From Oenanthe sinensis (taxonomy: Eukaryota > Streptophyta > Magnoliopsida > Apiales > Apiaceae), in the NCBI GenBank assembly GCA_028671895.1, contig CM053799.1, forward strand, positions 42,409,455-42,473,454: DNA of 64,000 nucleotides, in the 5' to 3' direction. The notes beneath the pieces were generated by a model that worked only from the letters and a program-made list of their open reading frames with translations, did not search any database and had not been told where the DNA came from. The stretch's first letter is position 1; each line of letters opens with the position of its first letter. The position numbers and the translations under genes are program-made. Of the stretch, positions 1 through 11,272 are shown piece by piece.

Positions 1-114
1 TTTGTCAAATGCTCGACAAGCCGCTACATTAGCGGCGCATAAACCATGCTCGTCAACCAAGTTTGTTCAGTGGTCGTAACGGTGGGGAGTACGGTCGCAA
101 GTTCTTTTTAACAT

Positions 115-651
115 TTGAATTTCTCTTACATTCCACCGAAACACAAAATGAAGATAAAGAGCGTGTTTGCTTTTTCGAGAATGAGAAATGACAAGAGGAG
201 TATTGCACTTTGGAAGACCATTTTGACTCGTTTCGTTCTTTGGACCAGCCGGCAAATCGCAAATTTCTTTCTGCCGGGCTCCGTAATTTTTATTACAATA
301 ATGGTTGCTTTTGTGAGTCATCCACAGCAAGCGGAGGCTGCTGGCCCATCGGATTGGTGGACCGGCGAGCCGGACGAGCGCCTCTTGCGGGCCATGGACA
401 AAAAGTTGTCCCGTATTACGGAAGAAAAAAATGCGCTATCCGAAAAGGCTGTTGAAAAGGGTGCATTTTTTGAGATGGGGTTGTCGGGCTCGCTGGCGGA
501 ACAAAGAAAGAGTATCTCCTTAATCCTGGAGAACCACCTTGATACTCTCGATGTTGATAGGCGCTTACGCCGGTGGGAAAAAGAAGAGGAACTGGGTTCC
601 CCCGATAGCTCATTTTGGTTAATGGTGGTGGAGGAAATTACAAAGTGTTAG
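115..651 (+). CDS. Hypothetical 178-aa protein with one membrane segment
   Basis: This is an open frame of 178 codons with no internal stop. Residues about 1-50 are basic. Residues 51-68 form a hydrophobic segment long enough to span a membrane. The rest, from about residue 78, is charged and helical-looking, with alternating acidic and basic residues around 85-165. I do not recognise the family. The layout (short basic N-terminus, one membrane helix, charged tail) is common among unassigned plant mitochondrial ORFs, which fits the composition of the surrounding DNA, but this is only an analogy. No upstream promoter or neighbouring gene supports expression. If the region is a nuclear copy of organelle DNA, the frame is probably a silent passenger. 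Confidence 0.35.
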   Translation: MNFSYIPPKHKMKIKSVFAFSRMRNDKRSIALWKTILTRFVLWTSRQIANFFLPGSVIFITIMVAFVSHPQQAEAAGPSDWWTGEPDERLLRAMDKKLSRITEEKNALSEKAVEKGAFFEMGLSGSLAEQRKSISLILENHLDTLDVDRRLRRWEKEEELGSPDSSFWLMVVEEITKC

Positions 652-1988
652 GAGGGTTACACGCAGATAATACTAACGCAACATTTCTTAAGAAAATACA
701 TACATTGATTTGATAGAATGTGGAATGGACGGAAAGGACTTTTTTGAGACAATGGGTACAATTTCATTTCATAGGTAGTCCGTTTGTGCGTAGGTGGGGT
801 TGGGGGTGTAGTCTTATTAGAGGGGTATCTTCAATAAGAACGAGGCTCGCCCCTTAAATGGGGCGGGGAAAGGGAAGTGGGCAGTGGGTCCCTGGTCGCT
901 TTACTAGAAGTTTTTTGATGCGCGAGGAATTGTCTGAAAGTGAAAGACATCATTGGTAGGCGGCCAAGAGAAGATTCCTGTGATTGGGGATAGGTAGGCG
1001 CAGTGAAGAGAGATCGAATCCCGACTTTTTCTGACTGATGAACGAAATTAGTGCAGCGGCAAGAAGTCTTTTTGACTTCCTAAAATTCTGGGTCAGAGAA
1101 TTAATAGTAAGGCGATACGCTCTCCGATGCAGTAGATCAGTGGACCGGAAGATTAACATGTGAGTCGAGAGTGTCCGGTCTGCTTCAAGTCCTGTCGTTC
1201 AATACTGGACTTCTTCTTCCGATTCCAGGAGCAACCTCTATCCTGTTGAGGTGAGGCCTTTGACTCCGCTTGCCTCTACTTTTCATGTCAAGCGTACAAG
1301 TGTAGTTTAGTGGGATTGAATTCTAAAGACAGGAATTCTTTTTCATCTCCTCGGTCAAGACCCTGTATAAGTCGACGTCTTAACCTGACTTCCTGAGCTC
1401 AGTTGATTGTTGAAGCAGTAGCTCTGGATCAAGAGCTGGATGCTTACCTTATTATTATGAAAAGGGGAAAGGCTTTTTTTATAGATTAAGAGGTGAGTAA
1501 GTAGGGAGAATGGAAGACCAAAGAGCCCCAACTCATATCATACCAAGAACTTGCCATTGACGAAGATTCATTAAACTGCGAAACGTTACCCTGCCATAAT
1601 GTGATATGCTTTCAATGCCAATAAAAAGTAACCCATCTGATAGTATTTAACATCCAAAAAACTGCCAAATAAAATGCGTCCCAAGCCGAAATATCACAAG
1701 TACCGCCCCGTCCCGGGCCGTCGCACAACTCCATTCCAAACTTTTAGCCAACGAGGACAACCCTTCCTCGGAGCCAGTTGACTTCCATAGACTGGCTTCC
1801 TTCGTTGACCTTTATTACTGAACACCTCTCAGATTCTCTCTTTCTAGAATAGTGGCAAGATGAAACCAGCTCCTTATCGTATTTCAACTCATATCTGTCA
1901 TAAAGGATCATCAGAGAAGGTCTACTGTTTTATGTCAAGCATGAATTGCATTATTAAGCTACCTAATTTAAACGAAGTTACAGTGTCA

Positions 1989-2030
1989 GTTAATTTAGAC
2001 GAAGTCTCAGTTAATTTAGACGAAGTCTCA
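1989..2030. repeat. Perfect 21-bp tandem duplication
   Basis: Two identical 21-bp units lie head to tail at 1989-2009 and 2010-2030, with further partial echoes (GTCTCAGTTGAA) to about 2062. The unit length is divisible by three, so the frames on both strands stay open across it (a Ser/Thr/Glu-rich repeat on the minus strand). The look resembles the repeated linker words of the retroelements further right, so it may be a scrap of a fifth family. Confidence 0.6.
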
Positions 2031-2180
2031 GTTGAAATGCTTTCTTCAGTCTCAGTTGAAGGGCTTTGTCTTTTCATATAGATTTCTGCATGCGCGCGCA
2101 TATGGCGCTCTAGTTGATCAACAAGGGCCGCCCCGGAAGGAGGCCTTCTTCGCCTTCCACCTAAGCTGCGCAGGAAACTC

Positions 2181-2453
2181 ATTTATATATTTTAATTGAT
2201 GCAGAACTTAATTATTTAACACTTAAAAAAGTTATTAAGTAGTATAAATTTCAATCAGTTATATGTATGATTTTTTTTCAAATTTAATTATTTTTAAATT
2301 AATTATATATTAATTTATTATGATAAATATATACCCGACATTTCAGACACACAATGTATTCTCAAATGCTCACACAACTTCATATCAAATAATTTAATAT
2401 TTGGAGATCAAATATTCATAATCCGAATTTTAATTTTACAGTTTTAATGTTTA
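2181..2453. other. AT-rich gap, no gene seen
   Basis: This AT-rich spacer lies between the GC-richer left block and the start of the element 1 LTR. I see no reading frame, RNA gene or repeat of note. The 5 bp before the LTR (GTTTA, 2449-2453) would be the left target-site duplication, but the matching right copy is lost. Confidence 0.5.
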
Positions 2454-3069
2454 TGAAACCCTTTAAGTTTTGATGATCATATTGTAAGCAAGCTGAAAGC
2501 TTGTATATGATATAAAATAGCAAGCTGTTATACATGTACTAACATGGTTTTGCAGGTATTAGTTTACTGAGATGTTTTATCAGTATAAAATTGTTTAAGT
2601 ACATTGACAACAAGCTGAAAGCAGGAAAACAGAGCGTTTCAGCAAGCTGACAGCATGTTAACAGGTTGTATCAGCGAACTGACACTGGGAACGTAGAAAC
2701 AGTTTGGATAAGCAAAGAAGTCCGAATTTTATGGAGAATTTATAGGATCTTACTTGTATAAGTTTATCTAATATATATATGGTTATATATTATATTAGAG
2801 CTGAGTTTTATATTATCCAAATATATTTTATTATTCAAATTAGTTTTCCTATTTAATAGGAGTTGGGTTTTGACTAAACTTTATCTTTTATCTAACCAAC
2901 TCTTATATAATATTTAAACTTATATTGAGGCTGATTTCAAATGTATATCTTATCTTCTACAACCTTAATATTCGTAGTTTGAATATCACAATTTGAATTA
3001 CCTTAACTAATCTGAACGTTGTGGTTTAAACGATAAATTAGGTTTGTTAATCCGAATAGTGTATTCGAA

Positions 3070-3148
<79 letters not shown>

Positions 3149-3777
3149 GTGTGTATAGCTTTTCTTTCTAACCAAGTGAAGACATACTGATTTGCAAAAC
3201 ATATACACACTTCTTCTCAAACCCAAAACGTTCTTAGCAAATATCTTTGAGCTCTATTATTCTATATAGTTATATATATACGTGAGAGCTTATAGTTTGA
3301 GTTGTAACTTTTATTCACTTGTAATCATTGATTGTAATCAAGTTGTGGCTGGATTGCTAGGCTTGCGAAACAGGGTTCAAGGGAACTAGAGGCTAGAGAA
3401 GGCTATGCTAGGGTAGTATAGTGCTTAGAGAGCAGAATAGTTCAGTGGAACAGGCGTTTCAGCAAGCTAGGATCAGCTGCAAGGGATAAAGGGTAGAATA
3501 TTATTGTAATCTGTAATCGTTGTTTGATTTGATTAATAATATTCTCTCTTACCAGTTGGTAGGGGACCAGGACGTAGACCTTAGGGGATTAGGGGTCGAA
3601 CCTGGCTAAAAGATTTGGTGTTATTTACTTTTTCTGTACTGCATTGCATATAGCAGCTAGCTGACAGTGTCTGTTAATCAATCTTAGCTAGCTGACAGGT
3701 TTAATAACTTGGTAAAATTAAAATCGGTCATTGTTAGCCATAACACCTATTCACCCCCCTCTAGGTGTGCATTTTCA
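2454..3777 (+). repeat. 5' LTR of element 1
   Basis: The LTR starts TGAAACCC and ends TTTTCA, two bases before the primer binding site, giving 1324 bp. Its first about 108 bp recur with two or three changes at 11273-11380, directly after the polypurine tract, which fixes the start. It contains an AT microsatellite (about 3069-3145) and several copies of the element word CAAGCTGA (2489, 2521, 2611, 2643), with degenerate copies near 3455, 3655 and 3690. The promoter should lie here, but many AT-rich tracts make any single TATA box ambiguous. Confidence 0.88.
3069..3145. repeat. (AT)n microsatellite in LTR
   Basis: About 77 bp of alternating AT, interrupted once by ATACAT near 3086-3090, lies within the U3/R part of the element 1 LTR. 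The minus-strand frame across it codes only Tyr-Ile repeats and is not a gene. Confidence 0.95.
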
Positions 3778-3779
3778 TT

Positions 3780-3791
3780 TGGTATCAGAGC
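3780..3791 (+). other. Primer binding site, tRNA-iMet type
   Basis: TGGTATCAGAGC is the standard plant copia primer binding site complementary to the 3' part of initiator methionine tRNA. It lies two bases after the LTR end, where minus-strand DNA synthesis would start. Confidence 0.95.
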
Positions 3792-3833
3792 AGGCTATAC
3801 TAATATCTTCTATAACAGCAAAGTATAGAACAG

Positions 3834-5777
3834 ATGGCTGACAAATATCCAATGGGAAGCTCAGGCTCGAGGGCACCTCTTCTACTTGGCACAGAAAACT
3901 ACAACTGGTGGAAAAGTAGAATGAAGCAGCACCTGGGCAGAGAACCCATGGAGTGGAGAGTTACAGAAAAAGGTCCTTTCAAGTTTCTCACTACAGATGG
4001 TAAAGAAAAAGATATAGATGAACTCACTGCTGATGAGCTGATCAAGCTTGCTTACAACAACCAAGCTATCAACACTATCATGACTGGTTTATGTCCTGAA
4101 GAGAGTGATAAAGTTTCTTCATGTACTTCTGTAAAGGAGATGTGGGACACTCTTAAATTGTGTCATGAAGGTTCGAAAGCCTTAAAGAAGGTTAAACTCA
4201 ACAAGCTGATGAACGAGTATGGTAATTTCAAGCACAATGAAGGTGAATCTATTAAGGATGCTCAAGCTAGGTTTCAAGTCACTATGAATGGTCTCACTTT
4301 ACTTGGCAAGAAAATTCCATAAGAAGAGATCAACATGAAAATCATTAGTGTTGTTCCGTGGATCTATGAACCAAAGGTCACAGCCTTAGAATCTTCTCCA
4401 ACAATTGATACAATGGACACTCTAAGTGTTTTTGCTGAATTGGAGCAGTTTGAAGGCAAGATAAATGCTAGCCATGCAAATTCTACTTCTGAGCTCACAT
4501 TAAAGATGAAGAATTTGGCACTTCATGGTGATGACAGCAAGCTGGAATCTGATGATGAATCAGATGAGGATATAGCTCTCATGTCCAGAAAAATCAGAAA
4601 GATGATCGAATAGAAAAACAAGATGAAGAGAGAACGGAGGAGTTCAGGCTTCTCTAAAACCAAGAAGTTCTCCAAAGATTCCAAAGGAGATTCAACATGT
4701 TTTGAATGTGGCAAACCGGGCCATTTCAAGAAGGACTGTTACAAGCTAAAAGGGAAGCAGCATGCTGGATACAAAGACAAGAAGAAATCTAAAGCTTTGT
4801 TAACCTGGAGTGATGATGATGAAGACATATCACCAAGTGATAGTGACAACAATGATGATATCGTCAACCTTGCACTAGTTGGAATGGAGGATGATATTGT
4901 TCGAGGCTTAACTGAGGAGATCATTGCTGAAAGTGATTCTGATGATGATAAAAGTGAGGTAAACTCATTTAAATTTGATATTTCTTATGATAATATTATC
5001 CTAGATCAACTTACCATGCAGGAACAAGATAGTATTCCTATAAAGGAATATAACTCAGTAAGGACAGAAAACAACAAGCTGTCAGAAAAGAATGCTTACC
5101 TTAGACAGATGGTTCAAGATTTAATGGCAAAGGTAGAATCACTAATTGAAAACAAGGAACCTACCCAAGCTATAAATGAAGTCAAAATAAAAGAACTTGA
5201 GTCAAAAATTGAAGACCTAGAAGGTTTCAACAAGATTCTGTTGAAAAGGAACAATGCTCTAGCTGATGAGATTTCTGATCTAAAGGCTGATATAGAGGCA
5301 AGAGATGTATGTCTTGAAACATTCAAACTCAGAGAATCTACCAAGAAAGAAACATCTCAGCCTGCTGAAACTACATCTCAGCCTACTGAAACATCATCTC
5401 AGTGTGCTGACAGTACATCTCATCCTGCTTCCACTTCTTCAAAACAAGAAGAAAGAATCAATTCCTTGGACAATGAAGTCATTAAGCTTAGAAAAGGAAT
5501 GAGTATTTTTGTTCAAGGAGAAGAAGGTCTCAAATCAATGATGAAAAGCATGAAGGTACCTTTGGACAAGGAAGGAGTTGGTTTGAACTTCAACAAGAGG
5601 GTTACTGCAGTAAAATATGAAGGCCGACAAGGAAAGCCATACAAATATGCTATGCCCTGGACAAGCTGCAAGAAATGTGGTGGTAAAGGTCATTTAGCTC
5701 AAAATTGCAGATCTCAGCGAGCTACCAGAATTTACCAGAAAGGAGCTGACATGAAGCCAACTTACTGGAACAAATAG
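3834..5777 (+). pseudogene. gag: Element 1 gag (two in-frame stops)
   Basis: This is one continuous frame of about 648 codons, broken by TAA at 4320-4322 and TAG at 4611-4613. The N-terminal part is the copia Gag domain (UBN2/DUF4219 type: the motif around the Trp-Trp-Lys near residue 24, then the region with spaced leucines). A CX2CX4HX4C zinc knuckle lies at about 4698-4739 and a second at about 5667-5708. Between them is a long heptad-rich stretch (about 5050-5340) that should form a coiled coil, then a Ser/Thr/Gln-rich repeat. Two knuckles plus a coiled coil is typical of Sirevirus Gag. It would package the element RNA into cytoplasmic particles. Both stops can be explained by C-to-T change of Gln codons. 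The element word CAAGCTG lies in two different reading phases here. Confidence 0.88.
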
Positions 5778-5981
5778 ACAGCTAGCCGAAATGATTCTGG
5801 CATGAAGCAAAGAACACATAGTTCCTCTCCCAAAGTGATTCAAATGTGGAGCAAGAAATCTGAATTAAATGTTCTTTATATACTTGCTACTAACCAATCA
5901 GGACCCAAACCAATATGGGTACCAAAAGGTTAAGTGTTGTTTTTGTTTGATTTGTAGATATGTCTTGCTGCTAAGATCAAA
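5778..5981 (+). other. Gag-protease junction, broken
   Basis: This is the short region between the gag stop and the protease. Plus-strand frames carry recognisable pre-protease sequence (a WVPKG-like end at about 5915-5932, usual just before the protease in these polyproteins), interrupted by stops. No separate gene is present. Confidence 0.5.
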
Positions 5982-7249
5982 TCGAAATCATGAATCATTG
6001 ATAGTGGATGTACAAGACATATGTGTGGAGACAAAGCTCAATTTATTAATCTTAAATTAAAAAAAGGTGGAGGTGTCACAATTGGTGATAGTAAGACTCT
6101 TCCTATTCTGGGTAAAGGTAAAGTAGGTAATGACAAAACTTTTATTGATAATGTTCGTTATGTTAAGGGCTTAAAATATAATTTGCTTAGTGTAAGTCAG
6201 TTGCATGATGATGGTCATTCAGTTGTTTTTGACAAAGATAAATGTGTTATTACTGTTGCTACTAACCAGATTCCTCTAGTTGCTAGAAGGAAAGGAAATG
6301 TGTATGTTTTAGACTTTGAATTGCAGGAAAAAGCTTGCTATTTAGCTGCTGTTGACAATGATCCAACAATCTGGCATAGAAGATTGAGTCATGCTCACAT
6401 GGACTTGCTCAACAGATTATCCAGTAAGAAGTTAGTGAGAGGTTTGCCAAAATTGAAGTATGTCAAGACACAAGTGTGTGATGCATGTCAATTGGGCAAA
6501 CATATTCAAAGTTCTCATAAGGCCAAAAAGGTGGTATCTACTACAAAACCCTTAGAGTTATTGCATCAAGATTTATTTGGTCCAGAATCTTATAAGAGTA
6601 TTGGAGGTAAACAATATGGTTTTGTTATTGTTGATGATTATACACGTTTTACTTGGGTTTTATTCCTTCGTACTAAAGATTCTGCTTTTGAGGAATTTGA
6701 GAAACTAATCAAGGTACTTGAGAACAAGCTGGACACAAGGCTTGTAGGTATAAGAAGTGATCGAGGTGGTGAATTCAAGAAAGATTTTGTCACTTACTGT
6801 GAAGAAAGGGGAATCACTCATGAATTCTCTGCACCTAGAACTCCACAACAGAATGTAGTAGTGGAAAGAAAGAATAGATCTTTGGAGGAAGCTGCTAGAA
6901 CTTTATTACAGGAAAGCAAGCTGCCGAGGAGTTTTTGGCAGAAGCAGTTAACACAGCCTACTATGTTCTTAACAGAGTGGTGATCAGGCCTATTCTTGAG
7001 AAAACTCCATATGAGCTGTTAAGAAACAAAAAGCCTAACATCAGTTACTTCAAGGTGTTTGGCTCAAAGTGTTTTGTCATCAGAAAATCGATAGGAATGG
7101 TAAATTCGATGTTAAATCTTATGAGGCAATTTTTCTTGGTTATTCTTTAACTAGTAGAGCATATAGAGTCTTTAATTTAAAGAAACGCATTGTTGAGGAG
7201 TCTATTGATGTTATATTTCATGAACCTAACCATGATCTACCAAGAGATG
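5982..7249 (+). pseudogene. pol: Element 1 protease and integrase, frameshifted
   Basis: The aspartic protease signature DSGCTRHM is at 6000-6023, with the codon for the usual preceding Trp changed to TGA at 5991-5993. The GAG-pre-integrase HHCC zinc region follows (His-His near 6375-6395, CxxC near 6478-6489). The integrase core shows the three acidic residues: HQDLFG (about 6563), SDRGGEF (about 6755) and VERKN (about 6860). A missing G near 6935 shifts the frame after the 'SFW' motif, and the domain continues in the next frame to about 7090. There a second shift moves it to the frame running through the 'IFLGY' motif near 7125. It would cleave the polyprotein and insert cDNA, but cannot be made as one protein here. 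Confidence 0.88.
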
Positions 7250-7600
7250 AGGTGATGATAATGGAAGCAATAAAGCTACTGCTGGAAATACTAAAGATAC
7301 TGCAACATCAGGTAGTCAGCAAGCTGACAAGACACAGGAGCAAGCTGCTACAACATCTACTGTTCAAGAAACAGACAGTCATCAAGCTGGAACATCCTTT
7401 CAGCCAGCTGACACTGCTATCTCAGTAGATGATACTATTGAACAGTTGTCTAAACTCAATCTAGGAGGGTCACAAACTCCTATAGCAAGGACTACAACTT
7501 CTGTTAGAACTATTCATGAAGAGATATCTCAACATTCTCTCCCCAAAGCTATAAAAACTGTAAAGAATCATCCACCAACATAAATCATTGGTGATGCTTC
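7250..7600 (+). pseudogene. Element 1 integrase-RT linker
   Basis: This is a low-complexity Gln/Ala/Ser/Thr-rich linker between integrase and RT, in a frame different from both neighbours. It holds the densest coding cluster of the element word: CAAGCTGACA at 7320, CAAGCTG at 7341 and 7383, and CAGCTGACA near 7405, here read as Gln-Ala-Asp or Gln-Ala. The linker has no known fold and varies freely in copia elements. Confidence 0.65.
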
Positions 7601-8548
7601 TGAAGGGTGTTAAAACTAGAAGAGGGAAAGCAAACTTCTGTGCTTTTGCAGCTTTCCTAGCTCAAGAAGAACCCAAAAATGTTCAAGATGCTTTAGAAGA
7701 TGAGAATTGGATCATGGCAATGCAAGAGGAGCTGAATCAATTCAAAAGATGTGATGTGTGAGAACTTGTGGAAAAGCCTAAAGATGTCACAGTCATTGGT
7801 ACTAAATGGGTTTTCAAAAACAAAGTTGATGAATTTGGTACAGTTACAAGGAAGAAGGCAAGACTAGTTGCACAAGGCTACAATCAACAAGAAGGGATTG
7901 ATTTTGATCAGACTTATGCACCTGTTGCAAGGCTGGAGTCTATAAGAATGCTACTTACATTTGCATGTTACAAGAAATTCAAGCTTCATCAAATGGATGT
8001 CAAAAGTGCATTTCTTAATGGCTATCTCAAAGAGGAAGTTTATGTTAAGCAACATCCGGGCTTTGAGCATGAAAAGTATCCAAACCATGTCTACAAACTA
8101 AAGAAGGCATTGTATGGACTAAGGCAAGCACCCAGGTCTTGGTATGAACGGTTAAGTGAATTTCTAATTAAAAATGGCTTTATTCGAGGTAAAATTGATC
8201 CAACTTTATTTCTTAAATTTAATGGTAAGGATATACTTGTTGTTCAAATTTATGTGGATGATATCGTTTTTGGATCAACTAATGATGCCATGTGTAAGTG
8301 GTTTTCCAAGTGTATGCACAGTGAGTTTGACATGAGCATGATGGGTGAACTCAATTACTTTTTGGGGCTTCAAGTCAAACAAACAAAAGATGGAATCTTT
8401 GTGCATCAATCCAAATACATCAAGAATCTACTCAATAGATTTGGATTTGAAAATGTCATGGCGAAACCAACACCAATGAGACAAGCTAGCAAGTTAACAA
8501 CAGATGAAAAAGGTGTAGATGTTGATATTCGTAAGTATAGAGTGATGC
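7601..8548 (+). pseudogene. pol: Element 1 reverse transcriptase
   Basis: This is a copia RT (RVT_2 family). A Trp codon reads TGA at 7759-7761, and the frame is open after it. Visible motifs are the 'KARLVAQGY' block, '[11 protein letters not shown]' (about 7990-8025), '[12 protein letters not shown]', and the catalytic YVDD at 8251-8262. The frame is lost near 8545, where about 65 codons between the RT C-terminus and the RNase H 'SDADYAGC' motif are missing compared with element 4. The enzyme would copy RNA to cDNA in the particle. Confidence 0.9.
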
Positions 8549-8993
8549 AGATTATGCAGGTTGTCACACTGATCGAAAGAGTACAAGTGGTGTTTGTGCA
8601 TTTTTAGGCCAGAGTTTGGTGACTTGGTAATGCAAGAAACAAAACTCTATTGCTTTATCAACAGCTGATGGGGAGTACTTGGCAGCTGGCAGCTGTTGCT
8701 CTCAAATGCTGTGGATGATACAAACACTAAGGGATTTTGAAATCAAATGTGGAAGGATTCCAATATATTGTGACAATACAAGTGCTATCAACATTTCAGA
8801 AAATCTTGTCAATCACTCAAGAACAAAACATATCGATATGAGACATCATTTCTTGAGAGACAATGTGGCAAAAGGGAAGATTAGGCTGATTTTTATGCCT
8901 ACAGAGTATCAGCTAGCTAATATCTTTACAAAGCCATTGGCAGAAGAGAGATTTTCTATTATTAGAAGGGAACTTGGCATGTGTAACATCTAG
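8549..8993 (+). pseudogene. pol: Element 1 RNase H
   Basis: RNase H of the copia polyprotein starts at the internal deletion with the first catalytic Asp motif (SDADYAGC, about 8548-8571). A stop (TAA) follows near 8627, and the frame then continues to 8993. Later conserved pieces are the Asp/Glu motif around 'STADGEYLA', the 'YCDNTSAI' motif (about 8767-8790), 'HIDMRHHF', and the terminal 'DIFTKPL'-like block (here NIFTKPL). The enzyme degrades RNA in RNA-DNA hybrids. Confidence 0.85.
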
Positions 8994-9390
8994 TTAGCAA
9001 GCTGACACCGGATTTTTCTAAATCCCAGCTTACTGATTGAATAAGTGCATATATGTTTTTATTGATTTAAATTGAACTTATTTGATTTAATCTTTTTAAT
9101 TGTTACGTGTTCCGTGAAAATTTTAGTAAACTCCACTATCTTGTTATCTATATATGTCTTTTCGATTATCTAGGCAAGTAATTAGTGCTTAATTCAAATT
9201 TTAAATTATTTACCGCTTCTTGATTATGTTATATATATGACATGCTTATCTGTTAACATGATTAATTATCTGTTTAATTAATAATTGTGTGGTGTTTTGT
9301 TAAATAATATGTTTAGTTTTTTTAAGGGGTGGGATAATATCTAGTATTTCTTCGAAAAATACTCCTTTTATATCAATTAAAATCGGGTTA
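8994..9390 (+). other. Spacer between pol and extra ORF
   Basis: About 400 bp of AT-rich non-coding DNA. It opens with the element word CAAGCTGACA (8998-9007) directly after the pol stop. It could hold an internal promoter or splice acceptor for the downstream ORF, but no clear site can be named. Confidence 0.4.
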
Positions 9391-10884
9391 ATGGAGGTTA
9401 TTCACTCAAGACTCTTTGGCTCCCTATATTATCGCCCAAATCTACGGATACGAGCTCTAGGGTTTCTTCTCAACAAATACACTATATCTCTTGCTATATC
9501 AATTTCAATGGTCAAAGTTATGAGGCAGACAAGGAAAATGAGGGCATCTGCAAGTGCTAAAGAGAACAAACTGAAGCACAAGTTTATCGATGAGGATGAT
9601 GATTTCATTGAACCACTGAACATTGACAGTGGAGAAGATGTATCAGAAGTTAATTGATCAGATCGTGAGGGTTCAGAATCAAAGAAGGTTAAGCAAAGTT
9701 TGCAATTCGTCTCGGCTGATTTGGAAGCAAGGTCTTTGTCTCTTGATTTGTTCAATCGTAAGGTTATTTACGGTTGCCCTCTTGCTGGTAAGGTTTTCTT
9801 TACTTGTGGTGCAGTAAAGTATTTCACTGATTTAGGTTTTGAGTCGGTTTTGGTTGATATGCCTAAGGATTGTTATGTGGATTATGTTCAAGAGTTTTAT
9901 GCAAATTTGGTGCCTGATCAGTTTGGTAACTATATATCTATTGTTAGAGATACCAAAATTACTTTGAACAATGATGTGTTGAACTCTGTTTTAAGGATTG
10001 AAAACCCATCAAAGCTATCTGTGTTCACCAAAAAGGGTCCTGTATTGTTGGATGATTTTAGCCCTTTAGATCAACTAAATATAGTTAGGGGTTTGCATGG
10101 TATTTTGGAGTTCAATAGCCCTACTACATCGAATGTTACTCCATTTGCTCATGTTCTATTTAAGATTTGTTTGGCAAATATTTGTCCTAGGGTTGGAAGT
10201 AGGTCAAATTTTAATTGTCAGGATGTTTGTGTTGTTGGTATGCTGTTGGCTGGTAAGGAGTTTGATTTAGCTGATTTGATTTTGAAGAATATGTTGGCTA
10301 TTTTTGAGGAAAACCAGGGTACAGGGTTACCATATGGTTGTTTGTTGACCAGAATTTTTGATTGGTATGGTATTAAACTGAGGGATGTTGACAAGTCTGT
10401 GGCTAAGGAATTCTTGGACCACAAAAGCTTATCTCAGTCTCATCTCAAAGTGGAAAAGGATGGGAGTTTGGTGCAAGTTGAAGTTCAAACTCCAAGTAAT
10501 GCTGTTGATGAACAATCTACTGGTAGTTTTGAGAAAAAATTTGAAGTTTTTGCAAATGAGTTGAAGAATGATAATGCCACTATGACTCTTGACATTGCTC
10601 GTTTGGCTTCAAAAGTTGAAAGTTTAACTGATGAGGTTATGTTTTTCAGAGAGTTTGTGGTAAGTAAGCTGTTGATAGCTTATAAAAAGGAGCTCAAGAT
10701 ATCATATGATGGAGATGTTACAGAGTGCAATTTGGCAGGTTTGGCAACTGCTGTAATCAACAGTGCTGAGAAAAGTGGAAAAGATGGTGGATCAACTACT
10801 CCAGATGACAAAGTGCTAAAGACATATGCTGAAGATGACAAGTTTACAGATCTAGAGGATGCTGTGAGCCCAGAAAATTCTTGA
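9391..10884 (+). pseudogene. Element 1 extra ORF after pol (one stop)
   Basis: This is a single frame of 498 codons, broken only by TGA at 9655-9657. The ATG at 9509 is as likely a start as that at 9391, because the first 40 residues look untypical. The part before the stop is rich in Lys/Arg then Asp/Glu. From about 9700 it is a well-formed globular protein, with a 'DVLNSVL' motif near 9973 that recurs in the extra ORF of element 4, and a 'PYGCLLTRIFDWYG' motif near 10330 like that of the putative plant transposon protein domain. A helical, coiled-coil-like part follows (about 10520-10680). I see no signal peptide or membrane helix, so an envelope role is unlikely. Function unknown; a regulatory or nuclear role is inferred only. 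Confidence 0.72.
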
Positions 10885-11272
10885 ATATTCCTTTTTAATG
10901 ATTATGGGGGAGTATTTTAGGAGAATTAGGTTGGGTTAGGTATGCTTTAATTTTAAGTTTTAAGTTTTAAGTTCAAGCATGATAGACTTGTTAATTTTGC
11001 TTTGCTGGTATCTGTGGTTCTTGAATATTGGTGGTATTTGTGGGTTTTTTTTGGTACTTGGCTTAATTTGGATAATTATGTTGGATGCATGCTGGTTGCA
11101 TGTTTTTATTTTGATATGCTATGGATTTGGTTTCAAATTTATTTATCTGATTAAAATCTAGCATATATTGTTTTTACAATTTTATATCTGTGTTTACAGG
11201 ATTGCAGGAATTTAGGGGGAGTTGATATTCTCCTAAATTTATTTTGGTGATAATCATCAAAAAGGGGGAGAT
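10885..11272 (+). other. 3' region with three polypurine tracts
   Basis: Non-coding tail of element 1. GGGGGAG occurs at 10906-10912, 11215-11221 and 11264-11270. The last, in AAAAAGGGGGAGAT, abuts the 3' LTR and is the true plus-strand primer. Multiple purine tracts are a known Sirevirus trait. A 10-bp inverted repeat, ATCATCAAAA (11253-11262) and TTTTGATGAT (11287-11296), brackets the tract and LTR start. The small ORF 10979-11161 is hydrophobic low-complexity sequence and not convincing. Confidence 0.7.

Larger units (their letters stand above)
1..2180. other. Organelle-like (possibly mitochondrial) DNA insert
   Basis: This stretch is clearly richer in G+C than the rest of the window and has none of the retroelement signatures seen further right. 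It changes abruptly to AT-rich DNA near 2180. Its mixed composition, long non-coding stretches and one ORF with a membrane segment resemble plant mitochondrial intergenic DNA moved to the nucleus (a NUMT). I recognise no standard mitochondrial gene in it, so the origin is inferred from style only. A non-repetitive nuclear region is the alternative. Apart from the ORF at 115-651 and the 21-bp duplication at 1989-2030, I see no gene. Confidence 0.35.

Noticed and set aside
3007..3210. Minus-strand 67-codon frame over the AT microsatellite
   Set aside because: It codes only Tyr-Ile repeats produced by (AT)n within the LTR.
9391..10884. Envelope gene in element 1
   Set aside because: No signal peptide, membrane helix or fusion-type segment is visible. 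Position after pol alone is not enough.
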